Assembly (NCBI RefSeq): GCF_003751805.1
Contig: NZ_RKHQ01000001.1
Span: 1,426,001-1,490,000, forward strand
Origin: Salana multivorans
Lineage (GTDB): Bacteria > Actinomycetota > Actinomycetes > Actinomycetales > Beutenbergiaceae
Direction of reading: 5' to 3'
Length of the DNA stretch: 64,000 nt
A model generated the notes under the pieces. That model was not told the DNA's origin, made no database searches, and saw only the letters and a program-made list of their open reading frames with translations. Positions 32,975-40,641 of the stretch are shown piece by piece; position 1 is the stretch's first letter; each line of letters opens with the position of its first letter. Made by a program: the position numbers and the translations under genes.

Positions 32975-34402
32975 ATGCCACTGCAGTCAGCCGAGGACCG
33001 CGCCGCGAGCCGCCCCGTCCTGCCCGAGGACGTCTTCTTCTCCACGACGGACGCGAAGGGCGTCATCACGCACGCGAACGACACGTTCCTCCGCCTCGCC
33101 GCGATGACCGAGGGCGACGCGATCGGCCGGCCGCACAACGTCATCCGCCACCCGGAGATGCCCGGGGCGGCCTTCCACCTGGTCTGGGACGAGCTCGAGG
33201 CCGGCCGCCCGGTCTGCGCCTACATCGCGAACCGGGCGCGCGACGGTGCGCGCTACGACGTCCTCGCGACCATCGCGCCGATCGCGGACGGGTACCTGTC
33301 GATCCGGCTGCGGCCGGGCGTCGAGGAGCTGCAGGGCTGGGTGCTGGAGGCGTACGACGAGGTCGCGGCGGCCGAGGACCGGCACCGGTCCATGGGCGGC
33401 ACGCGGTCGGCGGTCGCCGAGCGGGGCGCCGACCGGCTCGCGGCCGCGCTGGCCGAGCACGGGTACGCCACCGTCGCCGACTTCACCCGGGCCGTCCTGC
33501 CCCGGGAGATCGAGGCGCTCCTGCGCGACCTCCCGCCGATCGACCCGGACACGACGCGACGCGGCGCCCTCGGCGTCGTGCTCCAGGCGGCCGAGGAGAT
33601 CGGCCGGATCGTCGAGCCGTTCGCCGGACGCCTGCGGGACTTCGAGCAGCTCGCCGAGCAGATCTCGGCCGAGCGGGCCGCGGTCACGCCGGCCATCGCG
33701 CAGGTCGCCGGGGTCCGACGCGACCTGCACGCGCTCGCGGGGCTGCTCCGCGACGCCGCCCAGCCCGCCGCCGCCGACCAGCCGGCCGCCGCCGACCGGC
33801 CCGCAACGGACGCGGCCGGGGAGCTCGCCGAGCTGACCGACCGGCTCGCGGGCTTCGCCGGCGAGGCCGTCGACCGGCTCGAGACCGTCCCGGTGCGGCT
33901 GACCGAGCTCCAGCGGCACCTGCGCGACCTGGCGCTGCGGATCTCGATGCTCGTCCTCATGGACACGATGGTGAGCCGGTTCACGGCCGAGGTGATCTCC
34001 TCGGGCGAGGCGCGCGGCACGCAGCTGCGGCTGCTGGCCGGGGCGCTGGAGCACGGGCTCGCGCAGGTGGAGGAGGAGACCGCGATCGTCACGCACCTGC
34101 TCCGGCAGATCCCCGAGCTGGTCGAGGCGGGGGTGCGCGGTACCGACCGCGTGACGCTGCGTCTCGACGGCTGGGCCGCGCGGGTGACGGCCGCCGTGTC
34201 GAGCGGCGAGCTGGGCAACCGGCGCGGTGACGTCGTGGCCCTGCGGGACGCGGTGCTCGCCGCGACGCGGGACCGGTTCCTCGCGCTCACCCCGATCGTC
34301 GGGCTCTCGGCCCGGCTGCGCCAGACGCCCGTGCGGTTCGAGCTGGACGAGGCGCTCGTCCAGCTCGCGCTCGTCCGGGGCGGGGTCGCGGACCTCGCCT
34401 GA
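32975..34402 (+). CDS. Aer-type PAS-domain protein without MCP module
   Basis: This 475-residue soluble protein has an N-terminal PAS domain (about residues 15-120) with the Aer-like motif GRPHNVIRHPEMPGAAFHLV. A long helical region follows, interrupted by an Ala/Pro repeat (PAAADQPAAADRPA near 265). The methyl-accepting signalling hairpin is absent, and there are no kinase, GGDEF or HTH domains. It may sense redox or oxygen and act through its helices; the partner is unknown. TAGCCT lies 6 nt before the ATG, suggesting a leaderless message. Confidence 0.75.
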   Translation: MPLQSAEDRAASRPVLPEDVFFSTTDAKGVITHANDTFLRLAAMTEGDAIGRPHNVIRHPEMPGAAFHLVWDELEAGRPVCAYIANRARDGARYDVLATIAPIADGYLSIRLRPGVEELQGWVLEAYDEVAAAEDRHRSMGGTRSAVAERGADRLAAALAEHGYATVADFTRAVLPREIEALLRDLPPIDPDTTRRGALGVVLQAAEEIGRIVEPFAGRLRDFEQLAEQISAERAAVTPAIAQVAGVRRDLHALAGLLRDAAQPAAADQPAAADRPATDAAGELAELTDRLAGFAGEAVDRLETVPVRLTELQRHLRDLALRISMLVLMDTMVSRFTAEVISSGEARGTQLRLLAGALEHGLAQVEEETAIVTHLLRQIPELVEAGVRGTDRVTLRLDGWAARVTAAVSSGELGNRRGDVVALRDAVLAATRDRFLALTPIVGLSARLRQTPVRFELDEALVQLALVRGGVADLA

Positions 34403-34405
34403 CGC

Positions 34406-34963
34406 TCACGCCGTGAGGGCGATGAGCCTCTCGATCGTGTTGTGGTTGCGCGCCGTCCCGACGGCGCCCAGCTGCCGCTCGATCCAGGTGCCCTGGAGCC
34501 GGGACGTCGCCACCCCGCCCTCGTAGCGCACGAACACCTCGCGCCCGTCGACCGTCAGCGCGTCCGCGGGCGAGCGCCGGGCGGCCGCCTCCGCGACGGC
34601 GGCCGCGGTGACGTCGTCGATCGCGCGGTCGAGCGCCATGGTCAGCACCCAGCGGCCCTGGTGCGACCCGGCGTAGGGGTTGCGCGCCGCGAGGTCGAGG
34701 AGCTGCTCGTGCGTGCGGACGAGCACCGGGAGGTCGTGCCCGAAGGCGTCCCGGACGGTGGCGTTGACGAGGGCGGCGATCTCCTCGGGCCGCCGGCCGT
34801 CGGGATCGACGACGACGTTGCCCGCGACCTGCAGCGTCGTCACGCCGGAGAGGCCGGCCCTCTCGAGGGCCGCGCGAAGGTCGGGCATCCGCATCGCCGT
34901 CGGACCGCCGACGCCGCGGACGAGCGCGGCCCAGCGTCGATGCTCGGCGGGGGGAGGGGTCAT
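34406..34963 (-). CDS. DUF1697-family protein
   Basis: A 185-residue protein with DUF1697 features: ALVRGVGG near the start, MPDLRAALERAGLSGVTTL, GNVVVD and a C-terminal RNHNTIERL. Function unknown in the family. It converges with the PAS gene, 3 bp between the two stops. TACCGT lies 7 nt before the ATG, a leaderless-type start. Confidence 0.85.
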   Translation of the reverse strand: MTPPPAEHRRWAALVRGVGGPTAMRMPDLRAALERAGLSGVTTLQVAGNVVVDPDGRRPEEIAALVNATVRDAFGHDLPVLVRTHEQLLDLAARNPYAGSHQGRWVLTMALDRAIDDVTAAAVAEAAARRSPADALTVDGREVFVRYEGGVATSRLQGTWIERQLGAVGTARNHNTIERLIALTA

Positions 34964-35053
34964 CCGTCGGACGGTAGGCGCTGTCGCAGGGCTGCGACAA
35001 GACTGCGACGGCGCGGGGGCCGGCGGCGCCCTCGGCTTCCCTAGCCTGGTCCC

Positions 35054-36304
35054 ATGACACAGCACCGCCTGACCGCACCGCTCGTCTCCGTCGCCGCGCT
35101 CGCGCTCGTGGCGCCGCTCGCGGCGTGCAGCCTCACGACGCAGGCCGCGCCCGTCGACCCGACGCCGTCGGCGACCGAGACGTCGACCCCGGCGCCCTCG
35201 CCGACGCCGACCCCCACGCCGAGCCCGTCGCCGTCCGCGTCGCCGAGCGCCGACACGTCGGGCCTGCCGACCGTCCCCGGCTACGCGGTGGGCGAGGTGC
35301 CGCCCATCCCGCTCATGACCCTGCCCGACATGAGCCTGCTGGGCGACTCGATGGGCTCCTTCGCCGTCGAGCTGCGGACCGAGCTCGTGGACGTGCCGGG
35401 CGTGACCGTCACCGCCGCGACGTGCGACGAGTACGGCGAGTACACCGCCGGCACCGGCTCGCTCGTCGCCTACGGCGACGGGGCGACGCACTACACCGGC
35501 CCCGACGGCGAGGTCGTCAACTACGGCGACGGCTCGGGCACCTTCACCGCCGGCGGCGTCACGGTGACGAACTACGGCGACGGCACCGCGTCCTACGAGG
35601 GCAACGGCATCACGATCTGGAACTTCGGCGACGGCGCCGGCTACTACCTCGACGACCGCAACGACATCTGGGTCTACGGCGACGGCTCCGGCCACTCCTA
35701 CACGCCGGCCGGCGACCTCGACAACTACGGCGACGGCTCGGGCTCGTTCACGAAGGACGGCGTCACGATCTGGAACTACGGCGACGGGTCGGCGAGCTAC
35801 GAGGCGCCCGGCCTGAGCATCTGGAACTACGGCGACGGCACCGGCGCGGTCAACGGGACGCGGATCACCGTCGACCCGGTGCCGGGGGTCCAGCCGATCG
35901 GCTCCTTCCCCCCGCTGGACGCGCTCGCGCCGCAGACGACGTGCGGGACGCGCATCTCGCTGGACAGCGGCGTCCTGTTCGACATCGACCAGTGGAACAT
36001 CCGGCCCGACGCCGCCGCGGCGCTCGACGCGCTCGCGACCGCGCTCGTCGACCTGGGCGCGCCGAACCTCGTGGTCGAGGGTCACACCGACTCGGTCGAC
36101 ACGGACGAGCACAACCAGGTGCTCTCGGAGAACCGGGCCGCGTCGGTCGCGGACGCCCTGCGCCAGCGCGGCGTCACCTCGGCCATCGAGACGCACGGCT
36201 ACGGGGAGTCGCGGCCCGTGGCGCCCGAGGTGGTCGACGGCGTCGACAGCCCGGCCGGTCGCCAGGCCAACCGCCGCGTCGAGATCATCATCCCCGCGTT
36301 CTAG
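35054..36304 (+). CDS. OmpA-domain lipoprotein with YGDG repeats
   Basis: A 416-residue lipoprotein. Signal peptide with LAAC lipobox (Cys25), Pro/Thr/Ser spacer (about 33-75), then a short conserved domain. A stretch with seven N-Y/F-GDG-type turns follows (about 139-265, e.g. NYGDGSGTFTAGGVTVTNYG), which should stack as a beta-solenoid. Residues 295-416 form an OmpA peptidoglycan-binding domain (GHTDSVDTDEHNQVLSENRA). It would anchor a repeat fibre between membrane and cell wall. TAGCCT-N6-ATG marks a leaderless start. The next gene encodes another lipoprotein with similar SVT/DGVSV repeats. Confidence 0.85.
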   Translation: MTQHRLTAPLVSVAALALVAPLAACSLTTQAAPVDPTPSATETSTPAPSPTPTPTPSPSPSASPSADTSGLPTVPGYAVGEVPPIPLMTLPDMSLLGDSMGSFAVELRTELVDVPGVTVTAATCDEYGEYTAGTGSLVAYGDGATHYTGPDGEVVNYGDGSGTFTAGGVTVTNYGDGTASYEGNGITIWNFGDGAGYYLDDRNDIWVYGDGSGHSYTPAGDLDNYGDGSGSFTKDGVTIWNYGDGSASYEAPGLSIWNYGDGTGAVNGTRITVDPVPGVQPIGSFPPLDALAPQTTCGTRISLDSGVLFDIDQWNIRPDAAAALDALATALVDLGAPNLVVEGHTDSVDTDEHNQVLSENRAASVADALRQRGVTSAIETHGYGESRPVAPEVVDGVDSPAGRQANRRVEIIIPAF

Positions 36305-36342
36305 CCGGCGCCGGCCCCCGCCGCCCGACGAAAGGCAGACCC

Positions 36343-36996
36343 ATGTCCTCCTCGACCCTCCCGTCCTCGATCCACCCGACCGGCTCCCGCCGGCTCGCCG
36401 GCCTCACGCTGCTCGCCGCGCTCGCTCTCGCGACCACCGCGTGCAGCGTGACGGTGGACGACGACCCGTCCGGCGACGCCGGCGGCCGCCCCGGCATTAC
36501 CGTCGACGAGAACGGCGTCACCGTCGATGACGGCGACGGCACGAGCGCCTCGGTGACGCAGGACGGCGTGTCGGTCACCAGCGGCGACACGGACGTGTCG
36601 GTCGACGGCGACGGCGTGGACGTCACGACCGGCGGTGCGTCGCCGGACACCTCGGCGGGCCTCGCCCCTGGCGCTCTCCCCGCGGACCTCGTCGACCTCG
36701 CCCTCAACGAGGTCACCTGCGGGGGCGGCGAGCTGGAGGTCGACGCCTTCGCGGCGGCCGTCCGCGTCGTCGACGGGTGCGGGACGCTGGTCGTCACGGG
36801 CTCGAGCGCCGTCGTGGTCGCCGGCGATGTCGGCACGCTCGTCGTCGACGCCTTCTCCGCCCGGGTCCACGTCGACACCGCTGGCTCGATCGACCTCGGC
36901 GCCGACTCCTCCGGCGCGACCGTCACGTGGGGGTCCGGCACGCCGTCGGTCACCGACGGCGGCTGGGAGAACGCCGTCCACCAGGCGAAGGAGTAG
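36343..36996 (+). CDS. DUF3060-type lipoprotein
   Basis: A 217-residue lipoprotein with TTAC lipobox (Cys34). An acidic repeat region follows (ITVDENGVTVDDGDGTSASV and two further similar turns), then a C-terminal DUF3060-like domain with alternating Val/Ser strands (VVTGSSAVVVAGDVGTLVVD). The ATG follows AAAGG. It lies 38 bp after the OmpA lipoprotein gene and 78 bp before a two-component pair, perhaps its regulators or sensors. Confidence 0.78.
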   Translation: MSSSTLPSSIHPTGSRRLAGLTLLAALALATTACSVTVDDDPSGDAGGRPGITVDENGVTVDDGDGTSASVTQDGVSVTSGDTDVSVDGDGVDVTTGGASPDTSAGLAPGALPADLVDLALNEVTCGGGELEVDAFAAAVRVVDGCGTLVVTGSSAVVVAGDVGTLVVDAFSARVHVDTAGSIDLGADSSGATVTWGSGTPSVTDGGWENAVHQAKE

Positions 36997-37074
36997 ACCC
37001 GTGCGCTCGTCCGCGACCGCGACGTCCGTGAACAATGGGGGCGGGGTGCCGTCCCCCCGGCGAAGGAGTGGCTC

Positions 37075-37785
37075 ATGACCGCGCGCGTGCTGCTCGTCGA
37101 CGACGAGGAGGCGATCCGCGCCTCGCTCGCCCCGTTCCTCACGCGGGCCGGCCTCGAGGTCCACACGGCCTCCGACGGCGAGGAGGCCCTCGCCGCGGTG
37201 GCCCGGCTGCGGCCCGAGCTCGTCGTGTGCGACGTGCTCATGCCGAACCTCGACGGACGCAGCGTCGTCCGTCGGCTGCGCGAGGCGGGCGACTGGACCC
37301 CCGTCATCCTGCTGACGCAGGTGGGGGAGTCCTACGAGCGCTCGGCCGCGCTCGAGGAGGGCGCCGACGACTACCTCAACAAGCCGTTCGACCCGGCCGA
37401 GCTGCTGGCCCGGATCCGCGCCGTCCTGCGCCGGGCCGTCCCGGGCGTCCCGTCCCTGCCGGCGGCGACCGTCGTGGCGTCGGGCGAGCTGCGGCTGGAC
37501 CGAGCGGCGCGCCGGGTGTTCGTCGGCGACCGCGAGGTCGACCTGACGCCGCGCGCGTCGCTCCTGCTCGACTACCTCATGACCCACCCCGACGAGCTGC
37601 ACACCCGCGAGCACCTGCTCGCGACGCTGTGGGGGTTCGGCGCTGTCGTCGCCTCGCGCGCCGTCGACCACCGCGTGGCGGAGATCCGTCGCGTCCTCGG
37701 TGACGACGCGGCCGCGCCCCGGTGGATCGAGACCGTCCCGGCCGGCGGCTACCGGTTCTGCGCCCCGGTCGGGGTCGTCCGATGA
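37075..37785 (+). CDS. OmpR-family response regulator
   Basis: A 236-residue regulator with a receiver domain (phospho-acceptor D53 in VVCDVLMPN, K103 in LNKPFD) and a winged-helix DNA-binding domain (about 135-232). GAAGGAG precedes the ATG. Its stop overlaps the start of the histidine kinase gene as ATGA. Target genes are unknown; the adjacent lipoproteins are candidates. Confidence 0.93.
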   Translation: MTARVLLVDDEEAIRASLAPFLTRAGLEVHTASDGEEALAAVARLRPELVVCDVLMPNLDGRSVVRRLREAGDWTPVILLTQVGESYERSAALEEGADDYLNKPFDPAELLARIRAVLRRAVPGVPSLPAATVVASGELRLDRAARRVFVGDREVDLTPRASLLLDYLMTHPDELHTREHLLATLWGFGAVVASRAVDHRVAEIRRVLGDDAAAPRWIETVPAGGYRFCAPVGVVR

Positions 37786-38756
37786 CGGCGCGCCGCTGGG
37801 CGCTCGTCCTGGCGCCGCTCATCGTGTCCGCGATCTCGTGCGTCGTGCTCGCCGCGACGATGCCCGGGGCGAGCCTCGTCATGCGGGCCTCGCTGGCGCT
37901 CGTCCCGCTGTGGGTCGGGCTGGTGGTCTCGGCCGTCGTCGGCGTCGTCCTCGGCCTGCGCGCGCGCCGCGAGCGACTGCGCGCCGAGCGCGAGGCGGCG
38001 CTCGCGGCCGTGGCCGCGGAGGCGGGCGAGCGCGGTCGGGCGATCGAGCACGACGCGCACCGCCGGTTCGTCGCGCGGCTCGACCACGAGCTGAAGAACC
38101 CGCTCACGGCGATCCGCGCGGCGGTCGCCGGGCTGGCCGCCGGGGTCTCCTCCGGCGGGCCGCTGCCGGAGGTGGAGCAGGCGCGCCTGCTGGAGACGAT
38201 CGACGGGCAGAGCGCCCGGATCGCCTCGCTCGTGGCCGACCTGCGCAAGGTCGGGGAGCTGGAGCGGGCCGAGCTGGAGTGGGAGGTCGTCGACTCGGCG
38301 CAGCTCGTGGCCGAGGCGGTCGAGGACGTCGTGCAGGCGTCCGTCGGCGTCGGGGGCGGGACGCGCCGGGTGGAGCTCGCGCTGCCCCGGGCACCGTGGC
38401 CGCTGCCACCGGTCCGCGGCGACGTCGACCTCCTGCACCTCGCGCTGACCAACGTCATCGGGAACGCGATCAAGTACTCGGCGCCGGACTCGGTGGTCGA
38501 GGTGCGCGGCTCCGAGCAGGGCGGATGGGTCGCGATCGAGGTCGCGGACACCGGGCTGGGCGTCCCGGCGGACGAGCTGCCGATCGTGTTCGACGAGCTG
38601 GCGCGCAGCTCGCGCACCCGGCACCTGCCGGGGACGGGGATCGGGCTCTCGCTCGTGCGGATCGTCGTGGAGCGGCACGGCGGCACCGTCGAGATCCGCT
38701 CGCGCGAGGGAACGGGCACCGCGGTGACGCTGCGGCTGCCCGTCGACCCGCGCTAG
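37782..38756 (+). CDS. Two-component sensor histidine kinase
   Basis: This 324-residue kinase has two N-terminal membrane helices with almost no external loop (about residues 7-60). The phospho-acceptor His is at about 102 in LDHELKNPLTAIR. The ATPase domain carries VIGNAIKYSA (N box), DTGLGVP (G1) and GTGIGLSLV (G2). With so little outside the membrane it probably senses a membrane-embedded or envelope signal. Coupled to the response regulator by ATGA overlap. Confidence 0.92.
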   Translation: MTARRWALVLAPLIVSAISCVVLAATMPGASLVMRASLALVPLWVGLVVSAVVGVVLGLRARRERLRAEREAALAAVAAEAGERGRAIEHDAHRRFVARLDHELKNPLTAIRAAVAGLAAGVSSGGPLPEVEQARLLETIDGQSARIASLVADLRKVGELERAELEWEVVDSAQLVAEAVEDVVQASVGVGGGTRRVELALPRAPWPLPPVRGDVDLLHLALTNVIGNAIKYSAPDSVVEVRGSEQGGWVAIEVADTGLGVPADELPIVFDELARSSRTRHLPGTGIGLSLVRIVVERHGGTVEIRSREGTGTAVTLRLPVDPR

Positions 38757-38776
38757 TTCCCGGACGACCGAATCGG

Positions 38777-38805
38777 GTTGACGGCGTCAACGAGATCGGT
38801 ACGCT
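38777..38805 (+). promoter_or_regulatory. tetR promoter with overlapping palindromic operator
   Basis: TTGACG (38778-38783) and TACGCT (38800-38805) are 16 bp apart, and the ATG follows 6 nt after the -10. The palindrome GTTGACGGCGTCAAC (38777-38791) covers the -35, a classic place for TetR autorepression. Its 13-bp core recurs at 63428-63440. Confidence 0.75.
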
Positions 38806-38811
38806 GGCTGG

Positions 38812-39435
38812 ATGAGTACCAAGGACGCTCTCGTCGTCTCCGCCACCCGTCTCATCGACGAGGGCGGCCCCGAGCACGTGACGCTCCGGGAGGTCGGCCG
38901 CCGCTCCGGCGTCTCGCACAACGCGCCCTACAAGCACTTCGCCGACAAGACGGCGCTGCTCGAGGCCGTCGCCCTGGCGGAGCTGCGTCGCACGGCGACG
39001 CTGTTCTCCCGCGCCGGTGAGAACCCCGACGCCGCCGCGGCCCTGCGCACGGCCGGCCTCGCCTGGATCTCCTGGTCGGTCGGGCACCCGGAGCGGTTCC
39101 GGCTCGTCTACGGCGACTGGCCAGAGCAGGCCGAGGCGATCGGGACCCAGAGCGACGACACGTGGGCGTCGTTCGCGGGTCTCGTCACGCGGGCGCAGGA
39201 GGCCGGTGCGGTCCCGGCCGGCGACGTCGACGTGACCGTGGACGGCATCCGCGCCGTCATGCAGGGGGCCGTGGGCCTGGCGCTGGGCGGCCACCTCGCC
39301 GCGACCGAGGATCCGCGCGCGGGCGCCGAGCACGTCTACACCCGCCATCTCGAGCTCCTCGCGGCGCAGGCGCAGGTCGAGTCGGCGGTGACCGGGGACG
39401 GGGAGCGGCGCTCGATCTTCGGCCGCCGGCGCTGA
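38812..39435 (+). CDS. TetR-family transcriptional regulator
   Basis: A 207-residue regulator with a TetR helix-turn-helix (about residues 5-50; VTLREVGRRSGVSHNAPYKH) and an all-helical ligand domain. The start is leaderless-type. It overlaps the next lipoprotein gene as TGATG, so that gene is the probable partner or target. Ligand unknown. Confidence 0.9.
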   Translation: MSTKDALVVSATRLIDEGGPEHVTLREVGRRSGVSHNAPYKHFADKTALLEAVALAELRRTATLFSRAGENPDAAAALRTAGLAWISWSVGHPERFRLVYGDWPEQAEAIGTQSDDTWASFAGLVTRAQEAGAVPAGDVDVTVDGIRAVMQGAVGLALGGHLAATEDPRAGAEHVYTRHLELLAAQAQVESAVTGDGERRSIFGRRR

Positions 39436-39971
39436 TGCCGGTCAGCTCCCGGGCCGGTCGGCGGGTCGGTCGGCGGGCCCGCGCGAGGGCCGGCGGCGCG
39501 GCCCTCGCCGTCGCGGTGCTGCTCGGCGCCGCCGCGTGCACCGCCCCGCCGCGCCCGGTCCAGTCGTCACCGGACGGCGGCCCGGAGCTCGTCCGCACGG
39601 GTGGTGACGTCGTGAGCCACGACGTCGACGCCCTCCTCGACCTCGTCCCGCAGCTCGCCCCGATCGAGTCCGCGACCTGGGTCTCCGGTGAGCTGCTCAC
39701 CGGACCCGGCGGCGACGTCGCCGGGCCGTGGGTGCAGGCCGTCGTGGTGCCGCCGGACGACGTCGTCGAGGAGATCCGAGCCGAGCTGGGCGACGCCCTC
39801 GTCCCGAGCGAGGCCCCGGTCGGGATCGTCGACGCCCTCGCCCCCTACGTGCCGGACGAGCCTCGGCGGGCGGCGGACGCGTTGCACTCCCGGTTCGACG
39901 CGCTGCGGTGGGCCGGGGCCGTCGGCCTCACGGACGACGGCGTCCTCGTCGTCAGTCTGCTGGGATGGTGA
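39435..39971 (+). CDS. Putative lipoprotein co-transcribed with tetR
   Basis: A 178-residue protein with an Arg-rich N-terminus and a hydrophobic helix ending GAAAC (Cys about 35), a weak lipobox. The exported part is acidic with no recognised domain. Its start overlaps the tetR stop (TGATG), and its last 20 bp overlap the end of the convergent mug gene. Confidence 0.65.
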   Translation: MPVSSRAGRRVGRRARARAGGAALAVAVLLGAAACTAPPRPVQSSPDGGPELVRTGGDVVSHDVDALLDLVPQLAPIESATWVSGELLTGPGGDVAGPWVQAVVVPPDDVVEEIRAELGDALVPSEAPVGIVDALAPYVPDEPRRAADALHSRFDALRWAGAVGLTDDGVLVVSLLGW

Positions 39972-40551
39972 GCCGCGTCGTCCCGCCGGGCAGCAGACCG
40001 GCCGCCGCGGCGGGCGCGGCGTAGGCGGCGGCGAGCGACGCGCGCGTCTCGTGGGCGTTGAGGCCGCTGGGACTCGGCAGCACCCACAGGCGCGCGCCCT
40101 CCAGGCCGCCGGGCTGCTCCCCGGCGAGCGCCCGCGGCTCGTCGAACGCGGCGCGGTAGGCGGTGAGCCCGAGGATCGCCACGACGGCCGGCCGCCACGC
40201 GCGCACCTTCTCGCGCAGGAGCGCGGCGCCGGCGCGCAGCTCCTCGCGGGTCAGCTCGTCGGCCCGCGCGGTCGCCCGCCGCCCGATGTTGGTGATGCCG
40301 ATGCCGCGGTCCAGGAGGAGTCGCTCGTCGGCCGGCGACATCCCCTCGGCGTTGTCGACGACGTGGGGCAGCACGCCGGCGTCGGCGAGCGCGGGCCAGA
40401 ACCGGTTCCCCCGCCGGGCGAAGTGCGCGCCGGCCGCGGCCGAGTACAGGCCGGGGTTGATCCCGACGAGGAGCAGCCGGACGCCCGGCCCGACGAGGTC
40501 GGGGACCTCCGCGCCGTGGAAGGCGAGCAGCTCCTCGCGGGTGAATCCCAT
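39952..40551 (-). CDS. mug: G/U mismatch-specific DNA glycosylase Mug
   Basis: A 199-residue Mug/TDG-family glycosylase. GINPGLYSAAAGAHFARRGN carries the catalytic Asn region, and LPSPSGLNAH is the strand-intercalating motif. It removes uracil or ethenocytosine opposite G. CACACT lies 6 nt before the ATG, the leaderless pattern. Confidence 0.92.
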   Translation of the reverse strand: MGFTREELLAFHGAEVPDLVGPGVRLLLVGINPGLYSAAAGAHFARRGNRFWPALADAGVLPHVVDNAEGMSPADERLLLDRGIGITNIGRRATARADELTREELRAGAALLREKVRAWRPAVVAILGLTAYRAAFDEPRALAGEQPGGLEGARLWVLPSPSGLNAHETRASLAAAYAAPAAAAGLLPGGTTRLTIPAD

Positions 40552-40641
40552 GCGTCCAGTGTGACGCGTCGGACGCGGCGGTGGCGGGGGCCGTGACCTT
40601 CGGCCCGGGTGCGGGATCGGCCCCTGGGGAAGGGTGGAGGG

